From: an uncultured Acidimicrobiales bacterium
Lineage (GTDB): Bacteria; Actinomycetota; Acidimicrobiia; Acidimicrobiales; SZUA-35
Length of the DNA stretch: 64,000 bases
Direction of reading: 5' to 3'
NCBI GenBank assembly: GCA_937958015.1
Contig: CALGOA010000050.1
Location: 1 to 64,000 of the forward strand
Shown: piece by piece, positions 18,728-28,140 of the stretch
Numbering within the stretch: the first letter of the stretch is position 1
How the letters are laid out: the number at the start of each line of letters is the position of its first letter
Program-made: the position numbers and the translations under genes
Notes under the pieces: model-generated
Told to the model about the DNA's origin: nothing
Databases searched by the model: none
What the model saw: only the letters and a program-made list of their open reading frames with translations

Positions 18728-19408
18728 TCAGTAGGCCATTCGGACGGGTCGATCCTCGGCGTCAGCCCGGCCGTCACCGAGCAGCGCTGCCGTTCCGGCC
18801 CGAAGATGCTGCGCGGTCACGAGCAATACGAGGGCATCCAGTGCATCCTCGACCGGCATGGTCCGGTTCGCCAGCAGATCGTCAACCTCGGAGACGCCAA
18901 ACCGCTGGCCCAGCAACTCGGTTCTGAGCTTGGCTCCCGCAGTTGACTTCTTCGGGTGGGGGAGTGGTGAACCGTACAGCCGCATGAACGCCAATTCCGG
19001 ATGGGCCTCGACGATGTGTCGGCGGCGTTCCTCCGAAACGAGGAGGGAATCTACCTCGGCGATCTTGGGTATCAGGTTGTACGCCTGGATCGAAAGGGAC
19101 TTGCCGGTCGCCGCGATCATCAGACGTTTAGCATCGGCGTAGTCGGCGGCAGCTAGAACCGAGCGGTGTGGCGGAGCAAACACCGACGAACGTCGGGGTC
19201 CCAACAGCCGTCGTGCTTGGAAGTCGCAACTGCGATCTCCAGGGAGGCCGATCGGCATATCGATCGCAACGCAACCCGGAGGTCCGGTGTCGAGATGGTG
19301 AACGAGCGCCGTCAGGTCTCTAGCGAACGAGAGGTCGACATGGCCGTCGGCGCATCGTGCGATCGCCCAGCCACCGGGAGCGCCATCGACTCCTGCGACA
19401 ACCTCCAC
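18728..19408 (-). CDS. DUF429-family protein, 226 aa
   Basis: The start VVAGVDGAPGGWAIAR and the motifs AIDMPIGLPG and SVFAPPHRSVL match the DUF429 family, an RNase H-like fold of unknown activity. The conserved Asp residues in GVDGA and DMPIG could bind metal. The GTG start lies 8 bases after the PIG-L gene stop, so it is last in the cofC/PIG-L operon. It is convergent with the methyltransferase (3 bases apart). Confidence 0.8.
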   Translation of the reverse strand: MEVVAGVDGAPGGWAIARCADGHVDLSFARDLTALVHHLDTGPPGCVAIDMPIGLPGDRSCDFQARRLLGPRRSSVFAPPHRSVLAAADYADAKRLMIAATGKSLSIQAYNLIPKIAEVDSLLVSEERRRHIVEAHPELAFMRLYGSPLPHPKKSTAGAKLRTELLGQRFGVSEVDDLLANRTMPVEDALDALVLLVTAQHLRAGTAALLGDGRADAEDRPVRMAY

Positions 19409-19416
19409 CGCCAGCC

Positions 19417-20184
19417 CTAGAGATCGGCGATGAGTTTGAATACTTCGGCGTGGGACATACCGGCCGCAGCTCCCGCCTCGGTCAGCTTGGTCTCGACCCG
19501 CTGTTCGAACTGTTCCATCGAACCACCCTCGCCTTTGATCATGGTCGACTCGAACTGGCTCTCATGTTGTTGCAGCGCCAACATTTTCATGGCGGCGAAA
19601 GCGCTGACGTCTTCGGCGTGATCGGGTTCGTCCGCCTCCCACAGCAACAGTTGATCCGGTCGAAAGTGGGGCACACCCTGTTCGGGAAAGAACTTGGGAT
19701 CGCGGGCGGCAACGATGCCTTCACACGCCAGCAGACCGGCGTGACGATGGTCAGGGTGGAGTCGGTATCGCTTCCAGGGATCGTGGCCGAGGACGATGGT
19801 GGGCCGTAGCCGACGGATCCACAGCGCAACCTGGGCCCGCGCCTGCAGGTGAGAAGGCAGTTCCCCGTCGGTGTAGCCGAGAAAGGCGACCTCACCGGTA
19901 GCTCCAAGAGCCCGTGTAGCTGCGGTCTGTTCCCGCTGCCGGGTGGCGATCAGCTCGGTCTCGTCGGTGGTTGGATCCCACGTTCCCTTCGATCCGTCGG
20001 TACATACCAGCACGCTGACCTCACAACCATCGGCCGCCCACTTGGCCAACGTTCCGCCGCATCCGAAGTCGGTGTCGTCGGGATGGGCCCCGATGGCCAA
20101 CGCCCGTTCAGGGGTTGGAAGGTTGCTGGTGTTGAGCTTCATCGTGAACGGCTCCGGGGTGAGGGGATTCTGGGCGGCGGTCAT
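19417..20184 (-). CDS. PIG-L/LmbE-family deacetylase, 255 aa
   Basis: The zinc motif AHPDD (ALAIGAHPDDTDFG) and the later HPDHRHAG motif define the LmbE N-acetylglucosaminyl deacetylase superfamily. In actinobacteria the family includes MshB and Mca of mycothiol metabolism; this copy shows no feature that ties it to mycothiol. Its first codons overlap the cofC stop as ATGA. Three members of this family occur in the window (also 50216 and 57416). Confidence 0.87.
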   Translation of the reverse strand: MTAAQNPLTPEPFTMKLNTSNLPTPERALAIGAHPDDTDFGCGGTLAKWAADGCEVSVLVCTDGSKGTWDPTTDETELIATRQREQTAATRALGATGEVAFLGYTDGELPSHLQARAQVALWIRRLRPTIVLGHDPWKRYRLHPDHRHAGLLACEGIVAARDPKFFPEQGVPHFRPDQLLLWEADEPDHAEDVSAFAAMKMLALQQHESQFESTMIKGEGGSMEQFEQRVETKLTEAGAAAGMSHAEVFKLIADL

Positions 20185-20780
20185 GGGGTCGACCTTTCGT
20201 CGGATCGATGATCTTCGAGATAGAGCGCGAGGTCCTCTGGGGTGTCTACGTCGAGGCCCATGGTGTCATTGATGATCTCGCACGGGAGATCCAAGCGGGC
20301 CGCTTCGTCGGCGTGTTTCCGCATCGATCCCACGCCGTAGGCGAACCGGAATCCGGTGCCGGTTGGGATGCTGACGATATTGGAGCCGTCGGCGTGGCGA
20401 TCGGTCCCGACGATCACGCGGTTGTCCGTTCGGTCGAAGGTTTCGAAACCGTCGGGCGAGGCAAGGTCGCCGTGGGTCACGATGACTCTGCGGACGCCTT
20501 CATGGTCGAGTTGGTCCACTGCGGCCTGTACCGCTGGACTGAGACCGCCGCCCCGCCAGATGACCTGGGCATCGTGGGTCAACGCGAATTCCGCGACCGC
20601 CCGGCTGTTGCAAACAACGAAACGGGGAAAGTCTCTGGCTGCGGCTAGCACCCCGGCGGCAAGGGTCCGCATCAGATCCTCCCGTTCGTTTTCGGTGAGC
20701 GAGGTGCCCAGCCGACCCTTCGCCGCTGCGAACGACTTCAACGGGACCAGAACGGCAGTGGTGTTCGCCGCGGCGGTCAT
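20181..20780 (-). CDS. cofC: 2-phospholactate/PEP guanylyltransferase (F420 biosynthesis), 199 aa
   Basis: Activates 2-phospho-L-lactate or phosphoenolpyruvate with GTP to start coenzyme F420 synthesis. The nucleotide-binding start LVPLKSFAAAKGRL, the GDLASP metal-binding motif and the C-terminal DVDTPEDL are typical of CofC/FbiD. The start has TAACGT (minus strand, 20788-20793) 7 bases upstream. Neighbours gpsA and PIG-L are on the same strand. Its presence implies that the host makes F420. Confidence 0.9.
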   Translation of the reverse strand: MTAAANTTAVLVPLKSFAAAKGRLGTSLTENEREDLMRTLAAGVLAAARDFPRFVVCNSRAVAEFALTHDAQVIWRGGGLSPAVQAAVDQLDHEGVRRVIVTHGDLASPDGFETFDRTDNRVIVGTDRHADGSNIVSIPTGTGFRFAYGVGSMRKHADEAARLDLPCEIINDTMGLDVDTPEDLALYLEDHRSDERSTP

Positions 20781-20790
20781 CCGAGCAACG

Positions 20791-21822
20791 TTATTGGTTC
20801 GGCCCGAGCACCCCTCGTTCGTGGCCCACTTCGCCCTTCAGCAGTTTCTCCTGAGCCCAGTCGAGGTCTCTCCCGTCGAAGCACACGCGGCTGAGGTAGG
20901 AGGCGATCGGCATCATCACATCGTGCTCCTTCGCCAATTCGAGAACGGCACGTGTGGCCTTCACCCCCTCCGCCACCTGTGACATCTCCTCGAGGATTTG
21001 ATCGAGCGACTTTCCTTCGCCGAGCATCCGGCCGACGTGGCCGTTTCGGCTCTGGGGACTGATGCAGGTGGCGATCAGGTCTCCCATCCCAGCCAGACCC
21101 GCCAGGGTCAGCGCCTCACCGCCCAGAGCGGTGCCCAGTTCGATCAGTTCGGCGAGGCCCCGGGTGATGACGCTGGCTCGAGCGTTGTCGCCCAGGTTCC
21201 GGCCCTCGACCGTGCCGGCGACCACGGCGTACACGTTCTTCAGCGCACCACCGAGCTCGCAACCGACAACGTCGTGGTTGGTAAAGACCCGAAACGTGGA
21301 GGTGGTGAACACCGATTGGAGTTCGGCGGCGATCTTGTGTTCGGTGAGAGCGATCACCGCAGCTGCAGGGTTGCCGGCCAGGATTTCCTTCGCCAGGTTC
21401 GGGCCGGTCAGCACGCCGATGGGACGGCTGGGAAGTTCCTCACCGATGATCTGGGTCATGCGTTTGTTCGTCTCGGCTTCGAACCCCTTCGCCAGGCTGA
21501 TGACCGGGACCCACGGTCGGAGCAGGGGAGCGGCTCGCTGACAGACCTCGCGGAACGCCCCGGTGGGTACACCCATGACCAGAAGGTCGGTGTTGGTGAC
21601 CAACTCGTCGAAGTCGCTGCTGGCGACAAGGTTGGGGTGAAGGTCGTAGTCGGCGAGGTACCGCAGGTTGCGGTGCTGGTCATTGATCGCCGCAACGGTC
21701 GCATCGTCCCGGGCCCAGAGCCGTGTCGGGTTGTTGTGGGCGGCGAGGTGAGCCACCGTCGTGCCCCACGAGCCACCGCCAAGCACCGTGACCCGTAGTT
21801 GTCGAGAGCTCTGATCAGCCAT
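20791..21822 (-). CDS. gpsA: Glycerol-3-phosphate dehydrogenase [NAD(P)+], 343 aa
   Basis: Reduces dihydroxyacetone phosphate for phospholipid synthesis. The NAD(P) motif is VLGGGSWGTTVAHL; GPNLAKEI, the catalytic Lys in GALKNVYAV and the substrate-binding GMGDLIATC with NGHVGRMLG are all present. The length is normal. A GCAGGA Shine-Dalgarno precedes the ATG, in contrast to the many leaderless genes here. cofC follows 10 bases later. Confidence 0.95.
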   Translation of the reverse strand: MADQSSRQLRVTVLGGGSWGTTVAHLAAHNNPTRLWARDDATVAAINDQHRNLRYLADYDLHPNLVASSDFDELVTNTDLLVMGVPTGAFREVCQRAAPLLRPWVPVISLAKGFEAETNKRMTQIIGEELPSRPIGVLTGPNLAKEILAGNPAAAVIALTEHKIAAELQSVFTTSTFRVFTNHDVVGCELGGALKNVYAVVAGTVEGRNLGDNARASVITRGLAELIELGTALGGEALTLAGLAGMGDLIATCISPQSRNGHVGRMLGEGKSLDQILEEMSQVAEGVKATRAVLELAKEHDVMMPIASYLSRVCFDGRDLDWAQEKLLKGEVGHERGVLGPNQ

Positions 21823-21891
21823 GACTCATCCTGCCCCACCGGTGCCACGCGTGCGAACCGAAGCCGGGACGATCGCCGGCTCGTCGTGGCG

Positions 21892-23442
21892 TCAGATGAA
21901 GGATTGACCCTCTTCGGGTGCTTCGCCGAGATCCTCGGCAACACCGGCCAAAAGAGCGTCACCCTTTCGGTCGGTGCTTGACCAGTCGGGATCGAGGGCG
22001 CGGCATCGGACCCGAACCGGCACCATCACATGCTCAGCCCGTTCGAATTCCCACAGCAGCGCCGGTCGATAGCCGTGCCATCGAAGAGCAGCCGAGACCG
22101 AGCCGAAAGCGGTTTCGATCGAGTGGAGCTCGACCGACCCACCCCGCCAGGCGCTGGCGAAGTTCGGGAACAGGTCGATCTCGGGTGCACCGTCGATCGA
22201 ATCCTCCCGTACCAACAGCGACCGAAGATCCGAGAGTGCACGGGCTGCTGGGGTGGCGTCGTCCTCACGCCACGAACCGGTCTCCGATGCCTGCTGCAAC
22301 CGCTCGGAGATCGACGCCACCGTGGCGGGTTCGTCCCACGGGCCATATCCCGACGACCTGTCAATTGAGGCGGCCGCCTGATGGTCGCCCGATATGGCGC
22401 TGATGCGCGCTAGGGCGCTGTGGGCTCTCGCCGCTGCGGCCGGTGACCCACGTTTCGCCGAAGACTGGGCGATCTGGATTGCCGCAGGCAGGAATTCCTC
22501 CGCCCACTGGGGCGCATACATCGCACACGCCCATCCGATCCCGTCGATCACGGCGGCCTGTGGCTCGGCTGGGGTATTCCGTTTACGACGGGGTGGAACC
22601 CAAAGGTCGGTCAGCAGCGAGCGGAGCACCTCGATCGCTTCCCGGGCCATGCCGCCATGGCATAACGCCGCCAGCTCATCGCCGGCTCCCGCCTCAACTG
22701 CGGAGATCCGAGACGCGAGATCGTGGGTGGATAACGACAGTCGGCCCCGGCTCTGATCGAAGAGGGCGGTCATGCGGTCGTCGGGCAACACCACCCGGGA
22801 GTCCCGGGCGATCAGGGTGTCCCAGCCGCTGATCGCTTCGTCGGCGGAGGGGAGGGGTCGGTCGGGCGTCGGTCCAACTGAGGCGTCGATCATGACCACT
22901 CGCAGGGTGGCACGATGAGGCAATGGCACGATCGCGGCATCCGGCTCCGGCACCAGATCTCGACGTTCAGAACTGAGCCATAGCGTCGTTTGGTCCGCGT
23001 CGATCCGATCGGCATGGATCTCTACCGAGGGCTCGGATGCGGAACCAGCGAGGTCGTAGGGCCGGATGGCCAACGCAAGACCAACGGGTGTTGCCGTGTC
23101 GTTTTCGAACTCGACCACGACGGCGGAACCGCCCGGATGCCGGCTGGCCCAGCACCGTTGGATCAGATCTCCCCCCGGGATTCGAACCGCGGTCTGAACC
23201 ACCGGACCAGCGCCCAAGCGGCTCTGTCGAACGGCGGCTTCGCTGGCGGGAGTGTGTAGACGATCCTCTGCAGCGATCCAAAAGTCCAGGGTCCACGAGG
23301 CACTGAGTAGCTGGATCGCTCCGCCCCGGTCGACCCTGGCAACCGGTTGTTCGCCGAAGACGCCGAGCAGGGTGGAGCCTGAATCACCGGGCCGGATCTG
23401 GCCCCGGGGACCCGAGGGGGGTGTAAAGGCGGTGGCGGTCAC
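21892..23442 (-). CDS. Six-hairpin glycosidase-like protein of unknown function, 516 aa
   Basis: The N-terminal half is beta-rich and resembles the N-terminal beta-sandwich of glycogen debranching-type proteins (LLSASWTLDFW, VVVEFENDTATPVGLALAIRPYD). The C-terminal half is helical (from about residue 220), like an alpha/alpha toroid. I cannot identify catalytic acids with confidence. The GTG start has TACGTT (minus strand, 23451-23456) 8 bases upstream and diverges from rnhB. Function is not assigned. Confidence 0.65.
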   Translation of the reverse strand: MTATAFTPPSGPRGQIRPGDSGSTLLGVFGEQPVARVDRGGAIQLLSASWTLDFWIAAEDRLHTPASEAAVRQSRLGAGPVVQTAVRIPGGDLIQRCWASRHPGGSAVVVEFENDTATPVGLALAIRPYDLAGSASEPSVEIHADRIDADQTTLWLSSERRDLVPEPDAAIVPLPHRATLRVVMIDASVGPTPDRPLPSADEAISGWDTLIARDSRVVLPDDRMTALFDQSRGRLSLSTHDLASRISAVEAGAGDELAALCHGGMAREAIEVLRSLLTDLWVPPRRKRNTPAEPQAAVIDGIGWACAMYAPQWAEEFLPAAIQIAQSSAKRGSPAAAARAHSALARISAISGDHQAAASIDRSSGYGPWDEPATVASISERLQQASETGSWREDDATPAARALSDLRSLLVREDSIDGAPEIDLFPNFASAWRGGSVELHSIETAFGSVSAALRWHGYRPALLWEFERAEHVMVPVRVRCRALDPDWSSTDRKGDALLAGVAEDLGEAPEEGQSFI

Positions 23443-23477
23443 AACGAGACAACGTACCGCCAGTACGATCGGCAGGG

Positions 23478-24179
23478 ATGACCACAGCCGTTCCCAAGCT
23501 CAGAAAAGCGTTGAAGAAGTCTTCGCCGGGGCTTCGGATTGAACGCGAACTGTGGGACGACGGCTGCGACCTTGTCGTCGGCATCGATGAAGTGGGGAAA
23601 GGTTCGTGGGCCGGTCCGTTGACGTTGGGCGCCGTCGTCGTGCCCAAGGATCGGCGAATCTACAAGTTGCGCGACTCCAAGCAGCTTCGACCCGGCGAGC
23701 GGGAGGCGATGTACGAGCGCATCGTGAACTGGGTCGACGCATGGTCGATCGGTCATGCCTCGCCCGCCGAGTGTGATCGGCTGGGGATGTCGGCGGCCCA
23801 GAAACTGGCGGCCCGTCGTGCCATCGACGGACTGGGGCTGGATCGGGCCCCCGACGCCATCGTGATCGATGGCAACTGGGACTTCGTCGGTCATCCACGG
23901 ACCGTGAAGCTGGTGAAAGGCGACAGCATCTCGCTTTCGATCGCGGCCGCCTCGATTCTGGCCAAGGTCACGCGGGATCGGATGATGATCGCCGATGCGG
24001 AGAGTTATCCCGGCTTCGATTTCGAGGCCAACAAGGGATATCCGTGCCCGCGCCACAAACTTGCGTTGCAGGCCTTCGGGCCCACCACGATCCATCGCCG
24101 GTCGTGGGTCTTCATGGACAACCTGATGTGGACGGGAACCCCCCGGGTCGCGCCGGGTTCACAGCTGACGCTGTTGTAG
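23478..24179 (+). CDS. rnhB: Ribonuclease HII, 233 aa
   Basis: Cleaves RNA in RNA/DNA hybrids and removes misincorporated ribonucleotides. The motif GIDEVGKGSWAGP (Asp-Glu metal ligands, about residues 36-48) is followed by DSKQL, IDGNWDF, KGDSISLSIAAASILAKVTRDR and a final GYPCPRH, a full RNase HII set. Compared with the common GIDEAGRG, this copy has GIDEVGKG. TACGAT (23464-23469) lies 8 bases before the ATG, which suggests a leaderless transcript. Confidence 0.95.
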   Translation: MTTAVPKLRKALKKSSPGLRIERELWDDGCDLVVGIDEVGKGSWAGPLTLGAVVVPKDRRIYKLRDSKQLRPGEREAMYERIVNWVDAWSIGHASPAECDRLGMSAAQKLAARRAIDGLGLDRAPDAIVIDGNWDFVGHPRTVKLVKGDSISLSIAAASILAKVTRDRMMIADAESYPGFDFEANKGYPCPRHKLALQAFGPTTIHRRSWVFMDNLMWTGTPRVAPGSQLTLL

Positions 24180-24194
24180 TTCGGTCCCGGTGGT

Positions 24195-25253
24195 CTAGCC
24201 CGCGATCACCACGGCGTAACCGGGGCGGTCCAGCTGAGTGATGGTGCCGCTGGACGGTTCGATCACCAATGCCGGCAGATCGCCGGAGCCATCGGCGTTG
24301 GCCGCTCGGCTGACGACAACCTTGCCGCCGGCGATGTCAACGCGAGTTGGATACCAGCCGTCGGCCGGACGTTCGAGGTCCACCCGGGTGAGTTCAGCGA
24401 AGTTCGATGCGCTGTTCAGAACCAGATCGAAGCCGGTTTCGGTTTCTGCGACCGCCACCTGGAAGACGGTTGCGCCGTCGGATCCGATCGTCACGGCCTC
24501 GGTGCAATCGGTAGAACGTTCATCGCAGGTTCCCAGATCGGCTTCGGGAGTGCCGAACAGTTTCTGGCCCGAGGCGAGGGAAACGGTCGTCCAGCCAGCC
24601 CCCGAACCCTCCAGATACACCGCTGACACGTAGCCGCCGTTGATCGAGATCCGTTCCGGGAACTCGCCGTCGCGAGCCACATCGGCGATGACCGAACCGT
24701 TCTCACCGCCGAGATCGACCCGCTCAAGGGAGGCGGACCCCGAGGTCTCGTTGGTGCGCAGGAAGACAACTTCGTTGGCGCCACCGATCGATTCGACGCC
24801 GACGAGCGAGATTCGTTCGCCGCTTCCAGCCTCGGCGACGTCGGTTTCCACCGCCGCCGCATCACGGCGCACGATCGGACCGTCGGTCGAACGCTGGAAC
24901 ACGAGCCCACCGGTGCCGTCGTAGTCGGCGATCACGGCGGCTTCCACCACGAGGTGGGCCTTGCCGTTGGGGTCGAGCCACCAGACGCCGTCGTCGCCTG
25001 CGACGGCCACGGTGAGGCCGTCGGGTTCGGTCTCGAACGTGGGACCGGCGACGGCCGGATCGATTCGGGTCGTCGTGGTGACCTCTTCGGGTTCTGGTTC
25101 GGTGACCGGTTGTTCACGGTCGTCGTCCTCGCCGGCGAAGGGCAGATCGGTCGTTCCGGCATCCTCGAGTTGGCCGCCAGCAGTGGAACAAGACGCGGCC
25201 CCAAGCGCCGTCAGGGCCAGGATCGAAAGAGTAGTGCGCAGGATCGGGGACAT
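24195..25253 (-). CDS. Lipoprotein with predicted beta-propeller-like repeats, 352 aa
   Basis: The N-terminal signal peptide ends in a lipobox-like ALGAASC, so it should be lipid-anchored on the outer face of the membrane. A disordered acidic/Thr linker (residues about 25-65, with TTTT) follows. The rest consists of repeated beta-strand units (DGVWWLDPNGKAH, GGANEVVFLR, GGYVSAVYLEG, GGKVVVSRAA), which suggests a propeller. It is a paralogue of the next gene upstream (25302-26444), which ends 49 bases before it. No enzymatic motif is seen. Confidence 0.75.
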   Translation of the reverse strand: MSPILRTTLSILALTALGAASCSTAGGQLEDAGTTDLPFAGEDDDREQPVTEPEPEEVTTTTRIDPAVAGPTFETEPDGLTVAVAGDDGVWWLDPNGKAHLVVEAAVIADYDGTGGLVFQRSTDGPIVRRDAAAVETDVAEAGSGERISLVGVESIGGANEVVFLRTNETSGSASLERVDLGGENGSVIADVARDGEFPERISINGGYVSAVYLEGSGAGWTTVSLASGQKLFGTPEADLGTCDERSTDCTEAVTIGSDGATVFQVAVAETETGFDLVLNSASNFAELTRVDLERPADGWYPTRVDIAGGKVVVSRAANADGSGDLPALVIEPSSGTITQLDRPGYAVVIAG

Positions 25254-25257
25254 CGGG

Positions 25258-25270
25258 CCTCACTGTGAGG
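25258..25270. promoter_or_regulatory. 13-bp palindrome before a lipoprotein start codon
   Basis: CCTCACTGTGAGG is a perfect 6-bp inverted repeat with a one-base centre, ending 4 bases before the ATG of the 24195-25253 gene. On the minus strand its GTGAGG could serve as the Shine-Dalgarno. It may be an operator; no binding protein can be named. Confidence 0.35.
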
Positions 25271-25301
25271 TTCGAGGGTTGGCGCCCGAAGACGCCGCCG
25301 A

Positions 25302-26444
25302 TCAGGGCAAACGGACGAATCCGACCTCGCTGAGCGGCTCAACCGAACCCGAATCGGGATCGATCACTACTCCTGTTGTCGGCCGAATTCGGTTCGGATC
25401 AACCGATCGGGAGAGAAGAATTCTCCCGTCGGGAAGCTCCGACATGTGCTCGGGATACCACTCGCCCTCGAGGTCGGTTAGCTCGACCCGTGCGGTCACC
25501 TGTCCGTTCTCGGAAAGGGAGACCAACAGGTCGTATTGACCCGGCAGTGCATCGGCGGTCGACGGCACGATCCGGAAGACCGAATCGATGTCGAGCGACA
25601 AGGATGCGAGGCGGGCACAGGTGGTTCCGACACCGGCGGCGCACGCCGCTTCGATATCGGGGAAGCTGCCGCCGATGGCTCGACCGGTGCCGCTCTGATA
25701 GACGGTCCAACCAGCGGCATTCGGACGTTCCCACGTGGTGACGATGAATTGCCCGTCGACCTGGGTCGATTTCGATCCGAACTCGGCGTCGTCGACCACG
25801 GTGAGTTCTGTAACGACCAGAGTTTCGAGGTTGATGCGATTGAGTGAACGATTCGTCGACTCGGGGGACGTGACGCTGAAGACCGCTTCGGCCGATCCGC
25901 TGACGGTCGTGACCCCGTGTAGTTCCACCCGCTGCGCACCCTCGGGGATGAAGATGGCATCGGGCGTGATCGAACCGACCGGTTGCCACAGGATCGAGCT
26001 TTGCGGACCGGGCACGAGTTCTCGCTGGAAGACGACACCGCCACGGGTGTCACCGGCCACCCGAACCGCGTCGTCGCGTTGGAGCAACGTGACCCCACCA
26101 TCGGGTTCGATCAGCTTGATCGAGTCGCTGAAGGTGAGGATGGCCACGTCGAGGCCCGTCGGGTCGGCGTCGTCGGGTTCGACATCGTCGGCGGGAGTTG
26201 TGGTGGTGGTTGGCGCAGCGGTTGTTGTGGTGGCCTCGGTCGTAGTGGTGGCCTCGGTCGTCACGCCGCCGACGGCCGGTTCGGTATCACCAGCCAGATT
26301 GGGGTCACCCAACTGGGTGTCGGCGTTGGAGCACGCGGCGGCGAAGAGTGCACAGGCCAATAGGGCGCCGATGGCCCGGAAACGGGCGGCAACGGGACGT
26401 GCGGGGCGTCGCCGGGGGAGATGTTGATGGATGTACCACGCCAC
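25302..26444 (-). CDS. Lipoprotein paralogue with beta-propeller-like repeats, 380 aa
   Basis: A basic N-terminus (HLPRRRPARPVAARFR) leads to a hydrophobic stretch and lipobox LFAAACS, then a Thr-rich linker with EATTTT repeats. The remaining strands (VAILTFSDSIKLIEPDGGVTLL at its start VAILTFSDS, FVTTW-like GQFIVTTW, DGRILLSRS) parallel those of 24195-25253, so a duplication is likely. GTG 26444 is preferred: TTGAAT lies 6 bases before it; TTG 26456 is the alternative. It is probably a surface-exposed, non-enzymatic or ligand-binding protein. Confidence 0.72.
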   Translation of the reverse strand: MAWYIHQHLPRRRPARPVAARFRAIGALLACALFAAACSNADTQLGDPNLAGDTEPAVGGVTTEATTTTEATTTTAAPTTTTTPADDVEPDDADPTGLDVAILTFSDSIKLIEPDGGVTLLQRDDAVRVAGDTRGGVVFQRELVPGPQSSILWQPVGSITPDAIFIPEGAQRVELHGVTTVSGSAEAVFSVTSPESTNRSLNRINLETLVVTELTVVDDAEFGSKSTQVDGQFIVTTWERPNAAGWTVYQSGTGRAIGGSFPDIEAACAAGVGTTCARLASLSLDIDSVFRIVPSTADALPGQYDLLVSLSENGQVTARVELTDLEGEWYPEHMSELPDGRILLSRSVDPNRIRPTTGVVIDPDSGSVEPLSEVGFVRLP

Positions 26445-26550
26445 CCCTCTATTCAATCACTCCGACCCCTCGGACTGGTGTTCTAACGGCACTGATCGAT
26501 TCGAGGTTTTGCTGCTTGCCTCAACAGGAAAAACGGCTCATGATCGGGGC

Positions 26551-27651
26551 ATGAGCAACGCTGGGGAAGTGGTGAAATGGTTCGATGGCACAACGGAGGT
26601 ATCGATTCCACTCCGCTGGTTGCGGTTTGAGTGCCCCTGCGAAGACTGTCGCGTGGCCCAAACCAACGAGCGCCGTTGGCTTCCGGGCGACATCGCCGAG
26701 TTCTCCGCAGCAGAAATACTGTCGGGTGACGATGGCATCGATGTCAGTTGGATCTCGGGCCACCACACCCACTTCGATGCAGCCAGGCTGCGTCGGAGCC
26801 TCGGAATTCGCGATCGGGCCCGCAGTCGTCCGCGGCTCTGGGGCGGGGGAGGGGAACCGACCCGATTCGATCACGATCTCGTGGCCAACGATCCCAACGT
26901 GATGCTGGAGTTCATGTGTTGTTTCCGAGACGAGGGCACGGCCATCCTCACTGGAACCCCTTCGGTTTCGGGGCAGCTGGAGCAGACGATGTCGATGCTG
27001 GCGCTGCCCCTGCGGGAGACGTTCAGCGAACGTATTCACGACGTCTTCGTCGATCCGGCCGGCTACAACATCGCCCACACCAGCGAGGCGCTGCCGCCGC
27101 ACTCGGACTACCCGTCCTACACCCACCCGCCCTCGGGTCAGGTCCTACACATGTTGGTCAACGAGTGCAGCGGCGGAGACTCGTTCGTAGTCGACGGCTG
27201 GAACGCAGTGGAGAACCTGCGGGCGGAGTCGCCCGAACTGGCAGAGATTCTGGCCGAGGTGCCGATTCCGTTTCGGCAGTACTCGATCGACCGCGAGTCG
27301 TTTGCCCGGTCGCCGTTGGTAGCCACCGATCGTCACGGCAACGTCGTCGGGTTCCGGTACTCCAATCAGCTGATGCAGCCCCTTGCCGCTGATCATCCGC
27401 AGTTCGATGAGTGGATGGACGCCTACGTCCGGCTGACCGAATTGGTAACAGATCCGTCGAATCACCGGATCTTCCGCCTGGATGCGGGCGATGCGCTCTT
27501 CGTTCACGGTCACCGCGTGCTCCACGCCAGAACCGAATTCAGCGTCGATGGCAAACGGCACCTGCAGGACTGTTACTTTGATTTTGATGACATTCTCGCA
27601 CGGGTTGACCGGTTGTCGGGTCTCGCCGACGCCAAGGTGGTGAGTGGTTAA
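26551..27651 (+). CDS. Gamma-butyrobetaine hydroxylase-like 2-oxoglutarate dioxygenase, 366 aa
   Basis: The N-terminal DUF971-type zinc domain has Cys28, Cys30 and Cys33 in CPCEDC and a later HHTHF. The TauD/TfdA-type jelly roll follows, with the iron motif PHSDYPSY (HxD), a distal His in FVHGHRVLHAR and the 2-oxoglutarate Arg just after it. This two-domain layout is that of gamma-butyrobetaine dioxygenase and trimethyllysine dioxygenase; the exact substrate is an inference. CATGAT (26539-26544) lies 6 bases before the ATG. The next gene starts directly after its TAA stop. Confidence 0.87.
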   Translation: MSNAGEVVKWFDGTTEVSIPLRWLRFECPCEDCRVAQTNERRWLPGDIAEFSAAEILSGDDGIDVSWISGHHTHFDAARLRRSLGIRDRARSRPRLWGGGGEPTRFDHDLVANDPNVMLEFMCCFRDEGTAILTGTPSVSGQLEQTMSMLALPLRETFSERIHDVFVDPAGYNIAHTSEALPPHSDYPSYTHPPSGQVLHMLVNECSGGDSFVVDGWNAVENLRAESPELAEILAEVPIPFRQYSIDRESFARSPLVATDRHGNVVGFRYSNQLMQPLAADHPQFDEWMDAYVRLTELVTDPSNHRIFRLDAGDALFVHGHRVLHARTEFSVDGKRHLQDCYFDFDDILARVDRLSGLADAKVVSG

Positions 27652-28140
27652 GTGGAGCAGTTGAGTCGCGCCGCCCGCTGGGGTGTGCCTCTACTCACGG
27701 TTTGGTCGCTGGTCGTCTGGGGAAGTCGAATCCGCAACATCCTCCGTGACGACGGCGTCGATGTGCCGATCACCTGGCGGCCAAGTCCGGTCATCGATGG
27801 ATTGCAGGAGAACCGCAGCTTCTTCCTGTCGGTCTTTTTCATCCTGATCTCGTTTTGGGTTTTCCGCTCGGCCTATGGGCTTTGGCGGGACGGAGCTTCG
27901 GATCCGCTCACCTGTGTGTCGGGCGCTGCGCTCACGCTGGCGCTGGCCAATGTGATCGTGTGGCCCATCAGGGCCTACGGAATTCTGGGGGACGACTGGA
28001 GCGGCGCATTCAAGGCCGTGCACACGCTGCTGGCCACCGTCTCCGTTGTCCTTGGATTGTTGGTACTATTCCACCGCTATGGGAGAGCCGGTAACAGTCG
28101 TCCAGTCCGCCACCGCAAATCCGTCGCGGATCCGGTTTGA
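27652..28140 (+). CDS. Predicted membrane protein, 162 aa
   Basis: Four hydrophobic segments are visible (VPLLTVWSLVVWG, FFLSVFFILISFWVF, GAALTLALANVIVW, LLATVSVVLGLLVLF), with a basic C-terminus. No known family is recognised. The GTG start follows the dioxygenase stop without a gap. Its last 62 bases overlap the start of the Nfu-N gene in another frame. Confidence 0.7.
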   Translation: MEQLSRAARWGVPLLTVWSLVVWGSRIRNILRDDGVDVPITWRPSPVIDGLQENRSFFLSVFFILISFWVFRSAYGLWRDGASDPLTCVSGAALTLALANVIVWPIRAYGILGDDWSGAFKAVHTLLATVSVVLGLLVLFHRYGRAGNSRPVRHRKSVADPV

